64,000 nt of DNA from Microvirga makkahensis (GTDB taxonomy: Bacteria; Pseudomonadota; Alphaproteobacteria; Rhizobiales; Beijerinckiaceae), in contig NZ_WURB01000014.1 of NCBI RefSeq assembly GCF_009830105.1, positions 1 to 64,000 on the forward strand, given 5' to 3'. Below, piece after piece: positions 24,977-32,474 of this stretch. Made by a program: the position numbers and the translations under genes. The notes beneath the pieces were generated by a model. It did not search any database. It was not told the origin of the DNA and worked only from the letters and a program-made list of their open reading frames with translations. Position 1 is the first letter of the stretch, and every line of letters begins with the position of its first letter.

Positions 24977-25520
24977 GGCGATTCTCCCTCAAGTTCGGCC
25001 AAATCGCCGGGAGATTACCAGAGAACCTGCGAGGCCAATGTTGCGCTTAGGAGTTACGCCTGTTCCGCTATCGCACCTGGAGTATGAGGCCCGGAAGGTC
25101 CAGTTCCGGGCACTGTTCTGACCTAAGTCAGGCTTCTGCAGGAGTAGAGCGAGGCGCACCTTCCGCAATCCGCCCTGAAGCCGCTTGAGGGGTGACGTCA
25201 AGGATTGCCTGAGCAGCGGCCGGGGCGGCTACGTCCGGATTCACGAGAATTGGCAAGACCGTCCATCTCTGGCCGCATGAGCTGCCGGCGCCGCCCTCGG
25301 GAAGCTGACATCCGGCCCCGGCAGGAACGGTCTGCAGATCCTCCTGCCCCTGTGAGCTTCATCGTTAGGACCTTGGCTTCCCTGGAAGGGAATGGCCGAT
25401 TGTGGCGCGTCCCGGACGTCGATCGAATGTCCGATCAGGAGAGCATTGGACGCTCCTGAGTGACGGAAGATCCTCAGACCGCGACCGGGAGCGGATCTCC
25501 GCCTCAGTGCCTCGTGTCCT
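24977..25520. other. Gene-poor region
   Basis: About 540 bp with no supported gene. Open frames lack ribosome sites and motifs. It adjoins the methyltransferase remnant and may be further decayed sequence. Confidence 0.45.
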
Positions 25521-25793
25521 GATCTGGGTGCGCTCAAGCAGCGCCAGCAGGCGACTTGGGCAACCGGTGACTACGCTGTGATCGGAACGACGCTCCAGAT
25601 CGCCCGAGCATTGGCTCCAGGGCTCCAAGACCTGTTACGGCCCGACACATCGCGCCTTCGCGGCGCTAGACGCGGATCGTGGAGCAGCGCTGCGATCCGA
25701 CATCATGGACCTGCTCCCGCGGCTCAATCGCGATGGAGCGACACGTCCATCGTGCCTGGCAATTACCTTGAGGTCGTGGTGACGAAGCGCTGA
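25521..25793 (+). pseudogene. Class I SAM-dependent methyltransferase, internal-deletion remnant
   Basis: Frame one reads LGALKQRQQATWATGDYAVIG then TTLQIA, the N terminus of a class I methyltransferase family. Just after it, in another frame, TCYGPTHRAFAALDADRGA is followed by LRSDIMDLLPRLNRDG, the C-terminal helix region, and the last residues VPGNYLEVVVTKR lie back in the first frame. About 200 residues, including the SAM-binding Gly motif, are gone, and at least two frameshifts remain. It is a dead gene. Confidence 0.6.
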
Positions 25794-25803
25794 GCAGGCG
25801 ATC

Positions 25804-25851
25804 TGCCAGGAGGTGATATGATCTCCATCAAAGGAACCTCACCTCCTGGCA
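25804..25851. repeat. 13-bp perfect inverted repeat
   Basis: TGCCAGGAGGTGA (25804-25816) and TCACCTCCTGGCA (25839-25851) with a 22-nt loop. The arms contain AGGAGGTGA, a full anti-16S ribosome-binding sequence, followed by ATATG. In RNA the stem would hide that site. No long frame follows. Confidence 0.7.
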
Positions 25852-26233
25852 CTTCCCGGAAGCAGACTGACTGTCCGCCTTGGCGGAGAATCCCGGACGC
25901 ATCTCACGGTCGCGGGATCTCACGAGTCGACCCTCAGCGGAAGTTCCGCGTTTCGAATCCGATGGCGGACGCCAGCCAGTCCTTTGGTACGTTGGGCATC
26001 GATCGTTCGGATAGTATCCTGCTGACCCATGCTCGGGGTCTTTGTGCGGGACCCTGTGCCCCCTCGAGTCCGCACTGATGAGGTTCGCCTTGTGATCCTA
26101 TCGGGTCATAATTCGAACACATGCATCGGTGCTTGAGAATGTTTGGGAGAAGGGCATTGCCAGAGGTCGGATCAATGGCTTGGGAACAAGCACGCGGGGC
26201 CAGGCTCCGCCGCGATAAGAGGGGCGGGCACTG
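25852..26233. other. Gene-poor region
   Basis: About 380 bp. A minus-strand frame at 25934-26122 begins Met-Cys-Ser-Asn-Tyr, but the rest does not fit a known family. Nothing else is seen. Confidence 0.4.
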
Positions 26234-26488
26234 ATGCTGTTCTCATGGATGCAGCTGGCCGTCGAGACGAACAGGCTGGCTCTGGAGTCTCAGATCGTCA
26301 TCTGGACCAGGCTGAGCCAGATCGCTCGTGGTCGGGGCACCCCTGCCGAGTCCATGCTGATGGTGTCGGAGAAGGTGGCCGCTTTCGCCGAGGCGACGGC
26401 AACGGTGGCGGCCGGTGGGTCGGCCCACAACGTCGTCAAGGGCTACCGCAAGCGTGTGCGGGCGAATGTGAGGCGCCTGCGACGCTGA
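26234..26488 (+). CDS. Small helical hypothetical protein
   Basis: 84 aa. The sequence (LAVETNRLALESQIVIWTRL, SEKVAAFAEATATVAAGG) predicts two long helices and a basic C terminus (KGYRKRVRANVRRLRR). The spacing and the AAGG-(S)-x-VVKGYRKRVRANxRRL ending look like a family common in Methylobacteriaceae and resembling short phasin-like proteins. GAGGGGCGGG upstream can serve as ribosome site. Function unknown. Confidence 0.7.
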   Translation: MLFSWMQLAVETNRLALESQIVIWTRLSQIARGRGTPAESMLMVSEKVAAFAEATATVAAGGSAHNVVKGYRKRVRANVRRLRR

Positions 26489-26515
26489 GGGCAACAGGCA
26501 TCCTCGTCGATCTTC

Positions 26516-27082
26516 CTATCGTTGTCTCTCCGGTCGCAGGTGCGGCGGACCGCTGGCGATGATTCCGTTCGTGAGAGGATCGAAGCTCGTCAGGCGGCTG
26601 TAATCGAGCCCTGACTCGTTCCCACTGCCAACGATCGTTCCGATCGGATCGACACCGGTGATCTCGATCCGGGTATTGGCGGCGCCTTCGGACTGAACAA
26701 GGTCGAAGAGAAGCCGGGCATTCGCGGGAGCCAGCCGAATGCAGCCATGCGAGGCAGGTGAGCCCAGGCGCCTCGTGACGTTGCTGCCATGAATGGCATG
26801 TCCGGAATCGGTGAAGAAAATCGAATGGGGCATGGGCGCATCGTCCCATTCGCGGGAGTAATGCACCTTCGCCAATCGCGATGGCGTGAACGCTCCCGTG
26901 GGAGTGGAATATTGAGACATTCCCGTCGAGACAGGCCACGAATACCGCTGCACGCCATCGACGGAAACGGTCATACGCTGGGTTGTCTTGTTCACGAGGA
27001 TCGACACCTCAGCACTCGTGGCCGGAGAGGAGAGGGCATGCGCTCCGAGAGAGAGGCAGACGAATGAGATCCATGCCCGCAT
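26516..27082 (-). CDS. L,D-transpeptidase (YkuD domain)
   Basis: 188 aa from the ATG at 27082 (GGAGAG upstream). Signal peptide to about residue 24. The YkuD catalytic region is intact: His98 (IHGSN), SHGCIRL with His112, Cys114 and Arg116. Such enzymes make 3-3 cross-links in peptidoglycan or attach proteins to it in the periplasm. The C-terminal 50 residues are a non-conserved tail. It is transcribed alone. Confidence 0.9.
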   Translation of the reverse strand: MRAWISFVCLSLGAHALSSPATSAEVSILVNKTTQRMTVSVDGVQRYSWPVSTGMSQYSTPTGAFTPSRLAKVHYSREWDDAPMPHSIFFTDSGHAIHGSNVTRRLGSPASHGCIRLAPANARLLFDLVQSEGAANTRIEITGVDPIGTIVGSGNESGLDYSRLTSFDPLTNGIIASGPPHLRPERQR

Positions 27083-27950
27083 CGTGGCTCTCCACTGGTT
27101 GGTCTTGCGCCTCGGCTGAATAAACCCACAGAGATGACGGCTGGAAAAGGCTAAGGTTCCAATCTCATCTTCATATCGCCAAGGAAGGCTGATGCGAGCA
27201 AGGCTGAGGCGCGTAAGCTGAGGATCGGCTTCTGTCCGTCGCATCCGGCGAAAGGCGGTGGCGCGACCGGCAGTCCTAAGAGGCTAGGGGTCCTGTACGG
27301 CGACAGCTCCACGAAGCCGTTTTCCATAGAGCGGATCTTCCTCATGGCTTCACCCAGCGCGAGGTTTCTGAGGATGAGGAAAATTCGTGACCAGGAGGCA
27401 GGGAGAGCCGGCCGATCATCGAACCTGCGCAGCTTGCTGAGCCATCGGTACGCGAAGGGAGAATGCTCGTAAAATGGCCTCGACGTTCCACGTCTGCAGA
27501 CCGTGAAACACCCGCTCGCTGGTCTGACAGGATAAGACGGTTGGCTGGGTGGGCTGGATTCCAAGCAAGACTAACGGTGTCAGAGTTTAGCCCAAGTCTT
27601 GGCCATGACTTATCTTTCCTCTGGCAAAGGATTAAGCCTGCTTATACTCATCAATGTGTCGCAGGTGTTTTCCCGACCGCTCAGGCGTCTGAAGATGGCA
27701 CTGAATCCCGGCCGGTTGATGCCACACTGCATATGAGGATTCGCAACGACAAGCCCTCGCGCCAAAAAGCCACCGCACAGCACCGCGTAGGTCGGACACG
27801 CCCCAGGCAATCGGTTCGAACTGGCAGTCGCGCGCTGCGAATGGTCCGCTTTTGGCCTGTTTGCTGAAGTCGCAGATACTTCCGAGAAGTGCCAGTTCCC
27901 GAGATCAGGTTTGGATTGGCCGAGGTCCGTTCCTGGGCGCGGACCGATAC
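27083..27950. other. Gene-poor region
   Basis: About 870 bp with no supported gene. A 137-codon minus-strand frame at 27151-27564 has a fairly protein-like composition but no ribosome site, signal or motif. The right end leads into the promoter of the copper chaperone gene. Confidence 0.4.
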
Positions 27951-27954
27951 CTCT

Positions 27955-27977
27955 TGACCTTCCAACCATTGGAAGTC
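27955..27977 (+). promoter_or_regulatory. CueR-type copper-responsive operator
   Basis: TTGACC (-35) is followed by a near-palindrome ACCTTCC-N7-GGAAGTC (27957-27977), as in MerR-family metal promoters, where the dyad sits in an over-long spacer. The consensus right arm is GGAAGGT. It lies 41 bp upstream of a metal-binding protein gene, which fits CueR control. Confidence 0.6.
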
Positions 27978-28018
27978 GCACGCTCCGCATCGTCAACATC
28001 AGATAGGAGTGACAAGAC

Positions 28019-28282
28019 ATGTGCGGATGCTCAACCCATCGATCCGGAAATGCCGGGCAGGCGACAACACCCCAGGACAGGAGCCTGACGCTTCGCGTCG
28101 GGGATATGACCTGCGGCCACTGCGCCGGCACGATCAAGAGGGCGGTCGAGGCAGCCCTGCCGGGCACCGAGGTCAATGCGGACCCCGCCTCGAAGCTGGT
28201 ATCGGTCCGAGGCACCACGGACCTCTCGGCGGTCAAGGCTGTCGTCGCCGAAGCCGGATACACGCCTTCCGCGGCCGCCTGA
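28019..28282 (+). CDS. Heavy-metal-associated domain protein (CopZ-like copper chaperone)
   Basis: 87 aa. The HMA fold is clear: LTLRVGDMTCGHCAGTIKRAVE with Cys32 and Cys35, then VSVRGTTDLSAVKAVVAEAGY. An extra N-terminal MCGCSTH with two more Cys and a His may bind metal. AGGAG lies 8 nt upstream of the ATG. It binds Cu(I) in the cytosol and hands it to an exporter in known systems; no exporter is in this window. The CueR-type site just upstream supports copper induction. Confidence 0.88.
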   Translation: MCGCSTHRSGNAGQATTPQDRSLTLRVGDMTCGHCAGTIKRAVEAALPGTEVNADPASKLVSVRGTTDLSAVKAVVAEAGYTPSAAA

Positions 28283-28391
28283 ACATTCGACCCACGCAAG
28301 GCGGTCCGGATGGTCGCACACCTCGTCGGGCCGCCTTGGCGAAGCAGGGCTTTCGCGACACACATTCGATTCTGACGGACTGGAGAGCTCC

Positions 28392-28661
28392 TTGCGGCTG
28401 ATCGGCCTCACAATCGCTGCCTTGCTTGCGCTCGCCGCGGGAATCCTGGTGATCTCCGCGCCGCAGGCGGTTGCGTCGGACGGCCGGATCCTCCTGTCAA
28501 CCGCGATCGACCAGCACACCGACGTCGACCACGTGTACGCGCAAGCCGATCACGAGCATGGGGTCCAATCCCCTGCCCATTCCACATGGTCGGCGGCATT
28601 GGTCTGGGGCGGCGAAACGGTAGGCTCCGACAGCCGATCTCCATCGACCGTGAACGTGTAG
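28392..28661 (+). CDS. Possible TTG-start exported peptide (weak)
   Basis: A TTG preceded by GGAGAG opens a frame starting LRLIGLTIAALLALAAGIL, like a signal peptide, with an AQADHEH metal-like stretch. The last 37 codons run antisense into the better supported gene at 28550-28756. It could be a truncated copper-related protein or chance. Low confidence. Confidence 0.25.
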   Translation: MRLIGLTIAALLALAAGILVISAPQAVASDGRILLSTAIDQHTDVDHVYAQADHEHGVQSPAHSTWSAALVWGGETVGSDSRSPSTVNV

Positions 28662-28756
28662 GAACGCCCGTCGGGGGTGAAGGTCAGGACGATCGTGTCG
28701 CCGTCTCGTTCGATCCGGAAGTCGTCCGTTCGCGGGAACTGGTTCTGCTCTGACAT
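28550..28756 (-). CDS. Small hypothetical protein in the copper cluster
   Basis: 68 aa, ATG with GGAGAATGCA upstream. DDFRIERDGDTIVLTFTPDGRSYTFTV predicts a small beta structure. No metal motif. It follows the DUF305 membrane protein gene by 24 bp on the same strand, so it is likely co-transcribed with it. Confidence 0.65.
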   Translation of the reverse strand: MSEQNQFPRTDDFRIERDGDTIVLTFTPDGRSYTFTVDGDRLSEPTVSPPQTNAADHVEWAGDWTPCS

Positions 28757-28780
28757 TGCATTCTCCGTTGTGCCGGAAGG

Positions 28781-29254
28781 CTACTGGGACGGGTTGGGTC
28801 TCGACCCACCGCCTTCCATCTCCAGAATCAGCATCCTCATCTCATCGATCTCCTTGCGTTGCGAGCTGATGATCTGGTCCGCGAGTGCCTTGACGCGAGG
28901 GTCCGTGATGTTCGCCCGCTCGCTGGTGAGGATCGCGATCGAGTGGTGCGGGATCATCGCCTTCATCCAGGCGACGTCCTCGACCGTGTCCTGGCTGCGG
29001 ACCAAGTAAAGGGCGAGGGCGAACACCGCCACGCTGCCGACGAAGATGGCGAGGTTGGCCTTGGTGTTCGAGTACATGCCGAGCATGAAGGCCAGCATGA
29101 TGATGGCCATGGTCGCTCCCATGACCAGGGCCATCCAGGCCCTCGTCTCGCTGAAGTAGGCGTGGTCCAGACTGTAGACGTTCAGGTACATCAGACCGAA
29201 CATCACGATCGTGGACGTTGCGATCATGGCGCCGAAGCGCATGTATCTGGGCAT
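28781..29254 (-). CDS. DUF305 membrane protein
   Basis: 157 aa with three hydrophobic segments (residues about 8-28, 40-62, 68-86), then a soluble DUF305 part: WMKAMIPHHSIAILTSERANI and VKALADQIISSQRKEIDEMRMLI. DUF305 is a ferritin-like helical domain whose His pair (IPHH) and later Met residues are thought to bind metal; it is often near copper resistance genes. AGGACAGGAC precedes the ATG. Confidence 0.88.
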   Translation of the reverse strand: MPRYMRFGAMIATSTIVMFGLMYLNVYSLDHAYFSETRAWMALVMGATMAIIMLAFMLGMYSNTKANLAIFVGSVAVFALALYLVRSQDTVEDVAWMKAMIPHHSIAILTSERANITDPRVKALADQIISSQRKEIDEMRMLILEMEGGGSRPNPSQ

Positions 29255-29299
29255 CGTCCTGTCCTCCTCCCGTGTGAGGCCTGCGAGAGGCGTTTAGAA

Positions 29300-29340
29300 G
29301 GTAGGTCGTTCCCTGTTGACAAGGCAGGGAACGACCTACC
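29300..29340 (-). repeat. 16-bp perfect inverted repeat between the two DUF305 genes
   Basis: Arms at 29300-29315 and 29325-29340 pair completely over a 9-nt loop (the core is GTAGGTCGTTCCCTG). It lies 20 bp after the stop of the upstream DUF305 gene (29361) on the minus strand and could end or attenuate that transcript, although only TTCT follows the stem. Confidence 0.7.
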
Positions 29341-29360
29341 GTTCGAGTGAACGGGTTCCG

Positions 29361-29903
29361 CTACTTCGTGGAGCCGGTCGTCTCGTTCTTGTTCTCGCTC
29401 TGGGCGTGCTTCTCGACCCATGCGATCAGTTCCTTCACGCCCTTCTCGTTTTCCATGATGGTCTTCTCGGCGAGCTGCTTCGACTCGGCATTGTCGGCGC
29501 CCTTCAGCCCGGCGCGGGCCATGGCGATGGCACCCTGGTGATGGGGGATCATGGCGCAGACCCACGCCACATCGGCGTCCTTCGCCATCATGCCCGTCAT
29601 CATCGGGCTGTTCATCTTCATCATGGCCTCATGCAGGCCCTTCTGGGTGTCGTTCATCTGGCCCGTCATGGCCTGCATGCCGCTCTCCATGCCTCGGGAC
29701 ACGCTTGCCTGCATGTCCTGCATCTTCTTCATCGTGTCCTCCTGGACGCTGGCCCGAGCTGCGGTGCGACAGGCCTCCGGGAGTTGGATTTCCGTTTGCT
29801 GTGACGGGCCGGACGATGAACCTCCTTGGTTCTGCTGCGCGACGGCGTTAGAGGCGGTAAGGGATGCAACAGTGCTCAGGATGAGAAGGTAGCGGGTGTT
29901 CAT
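29361..29903 (-). CDS. Secreted DUF305 protein
   Basis: 180 aa from the ATG at 29903 (AAAGGAAAA upstream). Signal peptide to about residue 22. The mature part is very Met-rich (MKKMQDMQASV, EAMMKMNSPMMTGMMAKDADV), then the DUF305 core CAMIPHHQGAIAMARAGL. The Met clusters would bind Cu(I) in the periplasm. The start overlaps the stop of the copper-storage gene (ATGA). Confidence 0.88.
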   Translation of the reverse strand: MNTRYLLILSTVASLTASNAVAQQNQGGSSSGPSQQTEIQLPEACRTAARASVQEDTMKKMQDMQASVSRGMESGMQAMTGQMNDTQKGLHEAMMKMNSPMMTGMMAKDADVAWVCAMIPHHQGAIAMARAGLKGADNAESKQLAEKTIMENEKGVKELIAWVEKHAQSENKNETTGSTK

Positions 29904-30264
29904 GACGGTTTTCCTTTGAGTTTCGACAGGGGGCAGGCCGCCATCCGGCGGCAGGTTCCGGCACATCGGCGGCTTCGGTCGACGCATTCCTGGATGTCGC
30001 CGACTCGTTCGCAGGACCGGGCACATCCCTCGCAGAGCTCCGCGCACTCACGGCAGGTATGCTTGCGGTGAGGCGTTCCGATCAGCATGAAATGGGCCGA
30101 GATCCGGCAGATCTCGGTGCAGGCCATTATGATGCGCATGCGGCCGGGCTCCACGTGTTCGCCGCTTGCTCCAGGCAATGGTTCATCGCCATGCCGAGGC
30201 AGGTCTGGTAGCAGCGCAGGCATTCGTCGATGCAGGACTGCAGCTCCGGGGCCATCTGGTGCAT
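29900..30264 (-). pseudogene. Four-helix-bundle copper-binding protein (Csp type), frameshifted
   Basis: The natural start at 30264 gives MHQMAPELQSCIDECLRCYQ then TCLGMAMNHCLE, the normal Csp N terminus, and GGAGAT precedes it. After that codon (30169-30171) the reading frame must move by one base to continue as SGEHVEPGRMRIIMACTEIC and HTCRECAELCEGCARSCERV. A single G appears to be missing. All the Cys of the bundle are still encoded, so the loss is recent or a sequencing error. In known Csp proteins these Cys line the core and store many Cu(I) ions. Confidence 0.8.
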
Positions 30265-30390
30265 GTCTTGATCTCCTGAAGTTCAGGCGCGGCGGTTCGG
30301 CCGGTACGGACCCGGCGTCTGGCGCGCCGCACGGCTGCCGTTCATGGCAAGGGGAAGCCCCGGTAGACGAGGGAACCGCTCAGTGCCGGA

Positions 30391-30774
30391 TCAGGAACGT
30401 TTCGGTGGGCGGTCGATGCTCGGTGGCGCCTTCGGGGGCGGCATCACGTCGGGTAGAGTGGAAACGAGAGCGGGCTGCGATACGAAGTCGATATTGCCTG
30501 CATATGAGGGGATCAGAGCCAGTGCGCAGGCTGAATGGCAGCACGATTGCCCGAGCACACGTCCCTTGGATGGACCGCCGTGCCCGTGATCCGCATGTCC
30601 GAGTCCACCGTCGATCGTTGCTTCTGATATGTGGTGGAGGGCCTTTGGCGATACCGACGCCTGGACCGGTGTCACCGCGTGCAGCGGCGCCGTCAGGAGG
30701 CCGATGGCGGCCAGTGCGGCCAGCCAACGGCTGAGCAAGCGTCGGATGAAAGGGGTCACGGCGTCGTCCATCAT
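30391..30774 (-). CDS. His/Cys-rich exported or membrane hypothetical protein
   Basis: 127 aa with a hydrophobic segment (WLAALAAIGLLTAPLHAV, residues 18-35) and two metal-like stretches: GHADHGHGG and QSCCHSACALALIP. The layout resembles the DUF2946/CopL-like small proteins found in copper islands. It lies 126 bp upstream of the Csp gene on the same strand. Role inferred from context only. Confidence 0.65.
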   Translation of the reverse strand: MMDDAVTPFIRRLLSRWLAALAAIGLLTAPLHAVTPVQASVSPKALHHISEATIDGGLGHADHGHGGPSKGRVLGQSCCHSACALALIPSYAGNIDFVSQPALVSTLPDVMPPPKAPPSIDRPPKRS

Positions 30775-31282
30775 GGCCGTGGGCGAAACGCCACCCCCCG
30801 GGATAGGTTCCTCGTTCTCAGCCGGACGGAAGCCGCGTCTTCGCGTTCCAGACTTTGGACCGTCTGCCGGACATCATGGCCGCAACATTGCTCGCAGGCC
30901 ACAACGAACGAATGTTCGGAAGGCTTGCCCAGCGTAGCCTCGTCCGCTTGGCAGGGGAACACGGAGCAGCCCTCGGTCCCGCGGTCCCGAGGGCTGCTCT
31001 CCAGCAGACGAGCGGCGAAGGGCGTATGGCCGCCGTTGATGCCGTACGGGACTGATGTTTGCGCAAGTCGCGCGAGGAGCGGGCACGGGCTGGAAGCAGG
31101 TCGGAAAATCCTCCGTCGATCAGTGTTGACCGCTCGATGTCGCGCTCAGGAACGCAGAGCCTTGGCAACCCTCTCAGCAATTCTATCCGGGTGATTGGCC
31201 GGATTGTCCTGCAGTTCAATCTCCCTGGAATGCCCGCAGGCGTGCGGAAACGTATACGTCGGCATATGGTGTGCTCTTCAGT
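30775..31282. other. Intergenic region with a long hairpin
   Basis: About 510 bp. It contains a 13-bp perfect palindrome at 30964-30999. A minus-strand frame near 30771-30962 has CEQCCGHD but no good start. No supported gene. Confidence 0.4.
30964..30999. repeat. 13-bp perfect inverted repeat
   Basis: GAGCAGCCCTCGG (30964-30976) and CCGAGGGCTGCTC (30987-30999) with a 10-nt loop. No T-run follows on either strand, so it is not a classical terminator. Confidence 0.65.
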
Positions 31283-31648
31283 CTAGACGCCGAGATCCCT
31301 CTCGTAGCCCGCAACGGCTCCCGTGGGAACGTCGGCCTGGAGCCTGTGAGCCGGCTCCGGTTTCCTGCTCCGGGGTTCGGGTTGAGCAAACTTGCGGCTG
31401 AAATGCCCTGCGGCTGTCTGGACGTCCGTTGGGACCCTGGCAAGATTGGCAAAGCCGATGCAGAGGACTGCACCTACCAGCAGGACCGCCGAGGCGACCT
31501 CGTGAATGCTGCCCTTCGCTATGGCGAACGTGCCAAATGAGAGCAGAGTCAGGATGCTAGCTGCCAAGTACATCCCGCCTACAGGCATGGCGGCAGCAGC
31601 GATGAGCGGTATACCCGCCAGAACGGAAGCGGCTGAGAACTTTTCCAT
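31283..31648 (-). CDS. Small membrane hypothetical protein
   Basis: 121 aa. Three hydrophobic segments (residues about 8-25, 27-45, 52-70) are followed by a Pro/Arg-rich soluble tail. No family recalled. The ribosome site is weak (GGGG at -9). The start is uncertain. Confidence 0.5.
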   Translation of the reverse strand: MEKFSAASVLAGIPLIAAAAMPVGGMYLAASILTLLSFGTFAIAKGSIHEVASAVLLVGAVLCIGFANLARVPTDVQTAAGHFSRKFAQPEPRSRKPEPAHRLQADVPTGAVAGYERDLGV

Positions 31649-31854
31649 GGAATGCCCCAGAGGAGGACAACTTTCCTCGGATCCGGAGCTTCTGCAAGGT
31701 CTATGGCACTGGCGAGATCGGTTGGTGGTTCTAAGGGGAAGGGCGTATTACGCGTCTGTTGCGCGGAACTCCCGGCAATGGCCGGCAATCCCTTGTGTTT
31801 CCTTGGGAGCCCTTCGAAACGCCTTGCAGCACGTTCTGGAGACATCTCGGGCAT

Positions 31855-31886
31855 GAAAAAACCCGCTAGTTCATTGAACTTGCGGG
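31855..31886 (-). terminator. Terminator that once followed tRNA-Gln
   Basis: CCCGCTAGTTCA pairs with TGAACTTGCGGG (one mismatch), and on the minus strand the stem is followed by six or more T. It lies just outside the left att copy, in the orientation of tRNA-Gln. Before the element inserted, this would have been the terminator of the tRNA gene. Confidence 0.75.
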
Positions 31887-31896
31887 CTAATCAGAA

Positions 31897-31944
31897 TGGC
31901 TGAGGGACCTGGATTCGAACCGAGACTAACGGAGTCAGTGTCCG
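31897..31944 (-). repeat. Left attachment repeat (copy of the tRNA-Gln 3' part)
   Basis: 48 bp that match 37817-37864 with three differences (31903, 31922 and 31939 against 37823, 37842 and 37859). It covers the CCA end, acceptor strand, T-arm, variable loop and half the anticodon arm, so it is an attL-type duplication and not a working tRNA. Confidence 0.85.
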
Positions 31945-31998
31945 TCCAGCGTCATTGAAATTACGAAAGTTTTTCTCCGACTGAGGAGAAAACCTGCT

Positions 31999-32235
31999 GT
32001 GTTGAATCAAAGGGTTACGGGAAAATTCCCGACTATTTCCGAGAGGCTTCGACGGCCCAAAAAGAAAACCGCCACCCTGGGGGGCGGAGCCCAGGGCAGC
32101 GGCGGTAATCTGATCAGGAAGGTCTCTAAAACTTCCAAGAATGAATTTAGGGCCAAAGCGCCTCAGCTGGCAAGTGTCCGCCTCAAGGGTCTCTTCAATG
32201 ATGAGGGCCACCCCTTCGGATGGGAGGTGGCGTGA
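31999..32235 (+). CDS. Possible small gene at the left end of the element (weak)
   Basis: 78 codons from a GTG, basic and Lys/Arg-rich (RRPKKKTATLGGG, KVSKTSKNEFRAK), ending at the start of the next gene (TGATG overlap). The overlap suggests real coupling. No family recognised. The start could be further in. Confidence 0.3.
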   Translation: MLNQRVTGKFPTISERLRRPKKKTATLGGGAQGSGGNLIRKVSKTSKNEFRAKAPQLASVRLKGLFNDEGHPFGWEVA

Positions 32236-32474
32236 TGCGCGATCATATCTCCCGGCCCACACCCGCAGAGGCCGCCCAGCGCTACTATCAAGAACATCTC
32301 ATCATGATTTCCGAATTCGGCGACCTTGCAGCCCGCGCGGTTGCCATCGGCGACACCTTTGGCTCGAGCCGGTACCAGCGTCATGCAGATGAGCACATGA
32401 AGGCGGCTTGGAAAGCTCTGGTTCACTGGCGTGAGTGTCTTGAGCAGCAGCGCGGAGGGCGCTCATGCGCATGA
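32235..32474 (+). CDS. Element-encoded small hypothetical protein
   Basis: 79 aa starting MRDHISRPTPAEAAQRYYQ; GGGAGGTGG just upstream fixes the start at 32235. It is helical and has His residues, with no known fold. It overlaps the ATPase gene by 10 bp, as in tightly packed phage modules. Confidence 0.6.
   Translation: MRDHISRPTPAEAAQRYYQEHLIMISEFGDLAARAVAIGDTFGSSRYQRHADEHMKAAWKALVHWRECLEQQRGGRSCA

Noticed and set aside
25934-26122. Frame beginning Met-Cys-Ser-Asn-Tyr, like SOS-response peptidases
   Set aside because: Only the first residues fit; the conserved later motifs are absent.
27151-27564. 137-codon minus-strand frame in the gene-poor region
   Set aside because: No ribosome site, signal or motif; could be decayed sequence. 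Not reported as a gene.
31897-31944. Possible second tRNA gene
   Set aside because: Only the 3' part of tRNA-Gln is present; acceptor 5' strand and D-arm are missing. It is the att copy.
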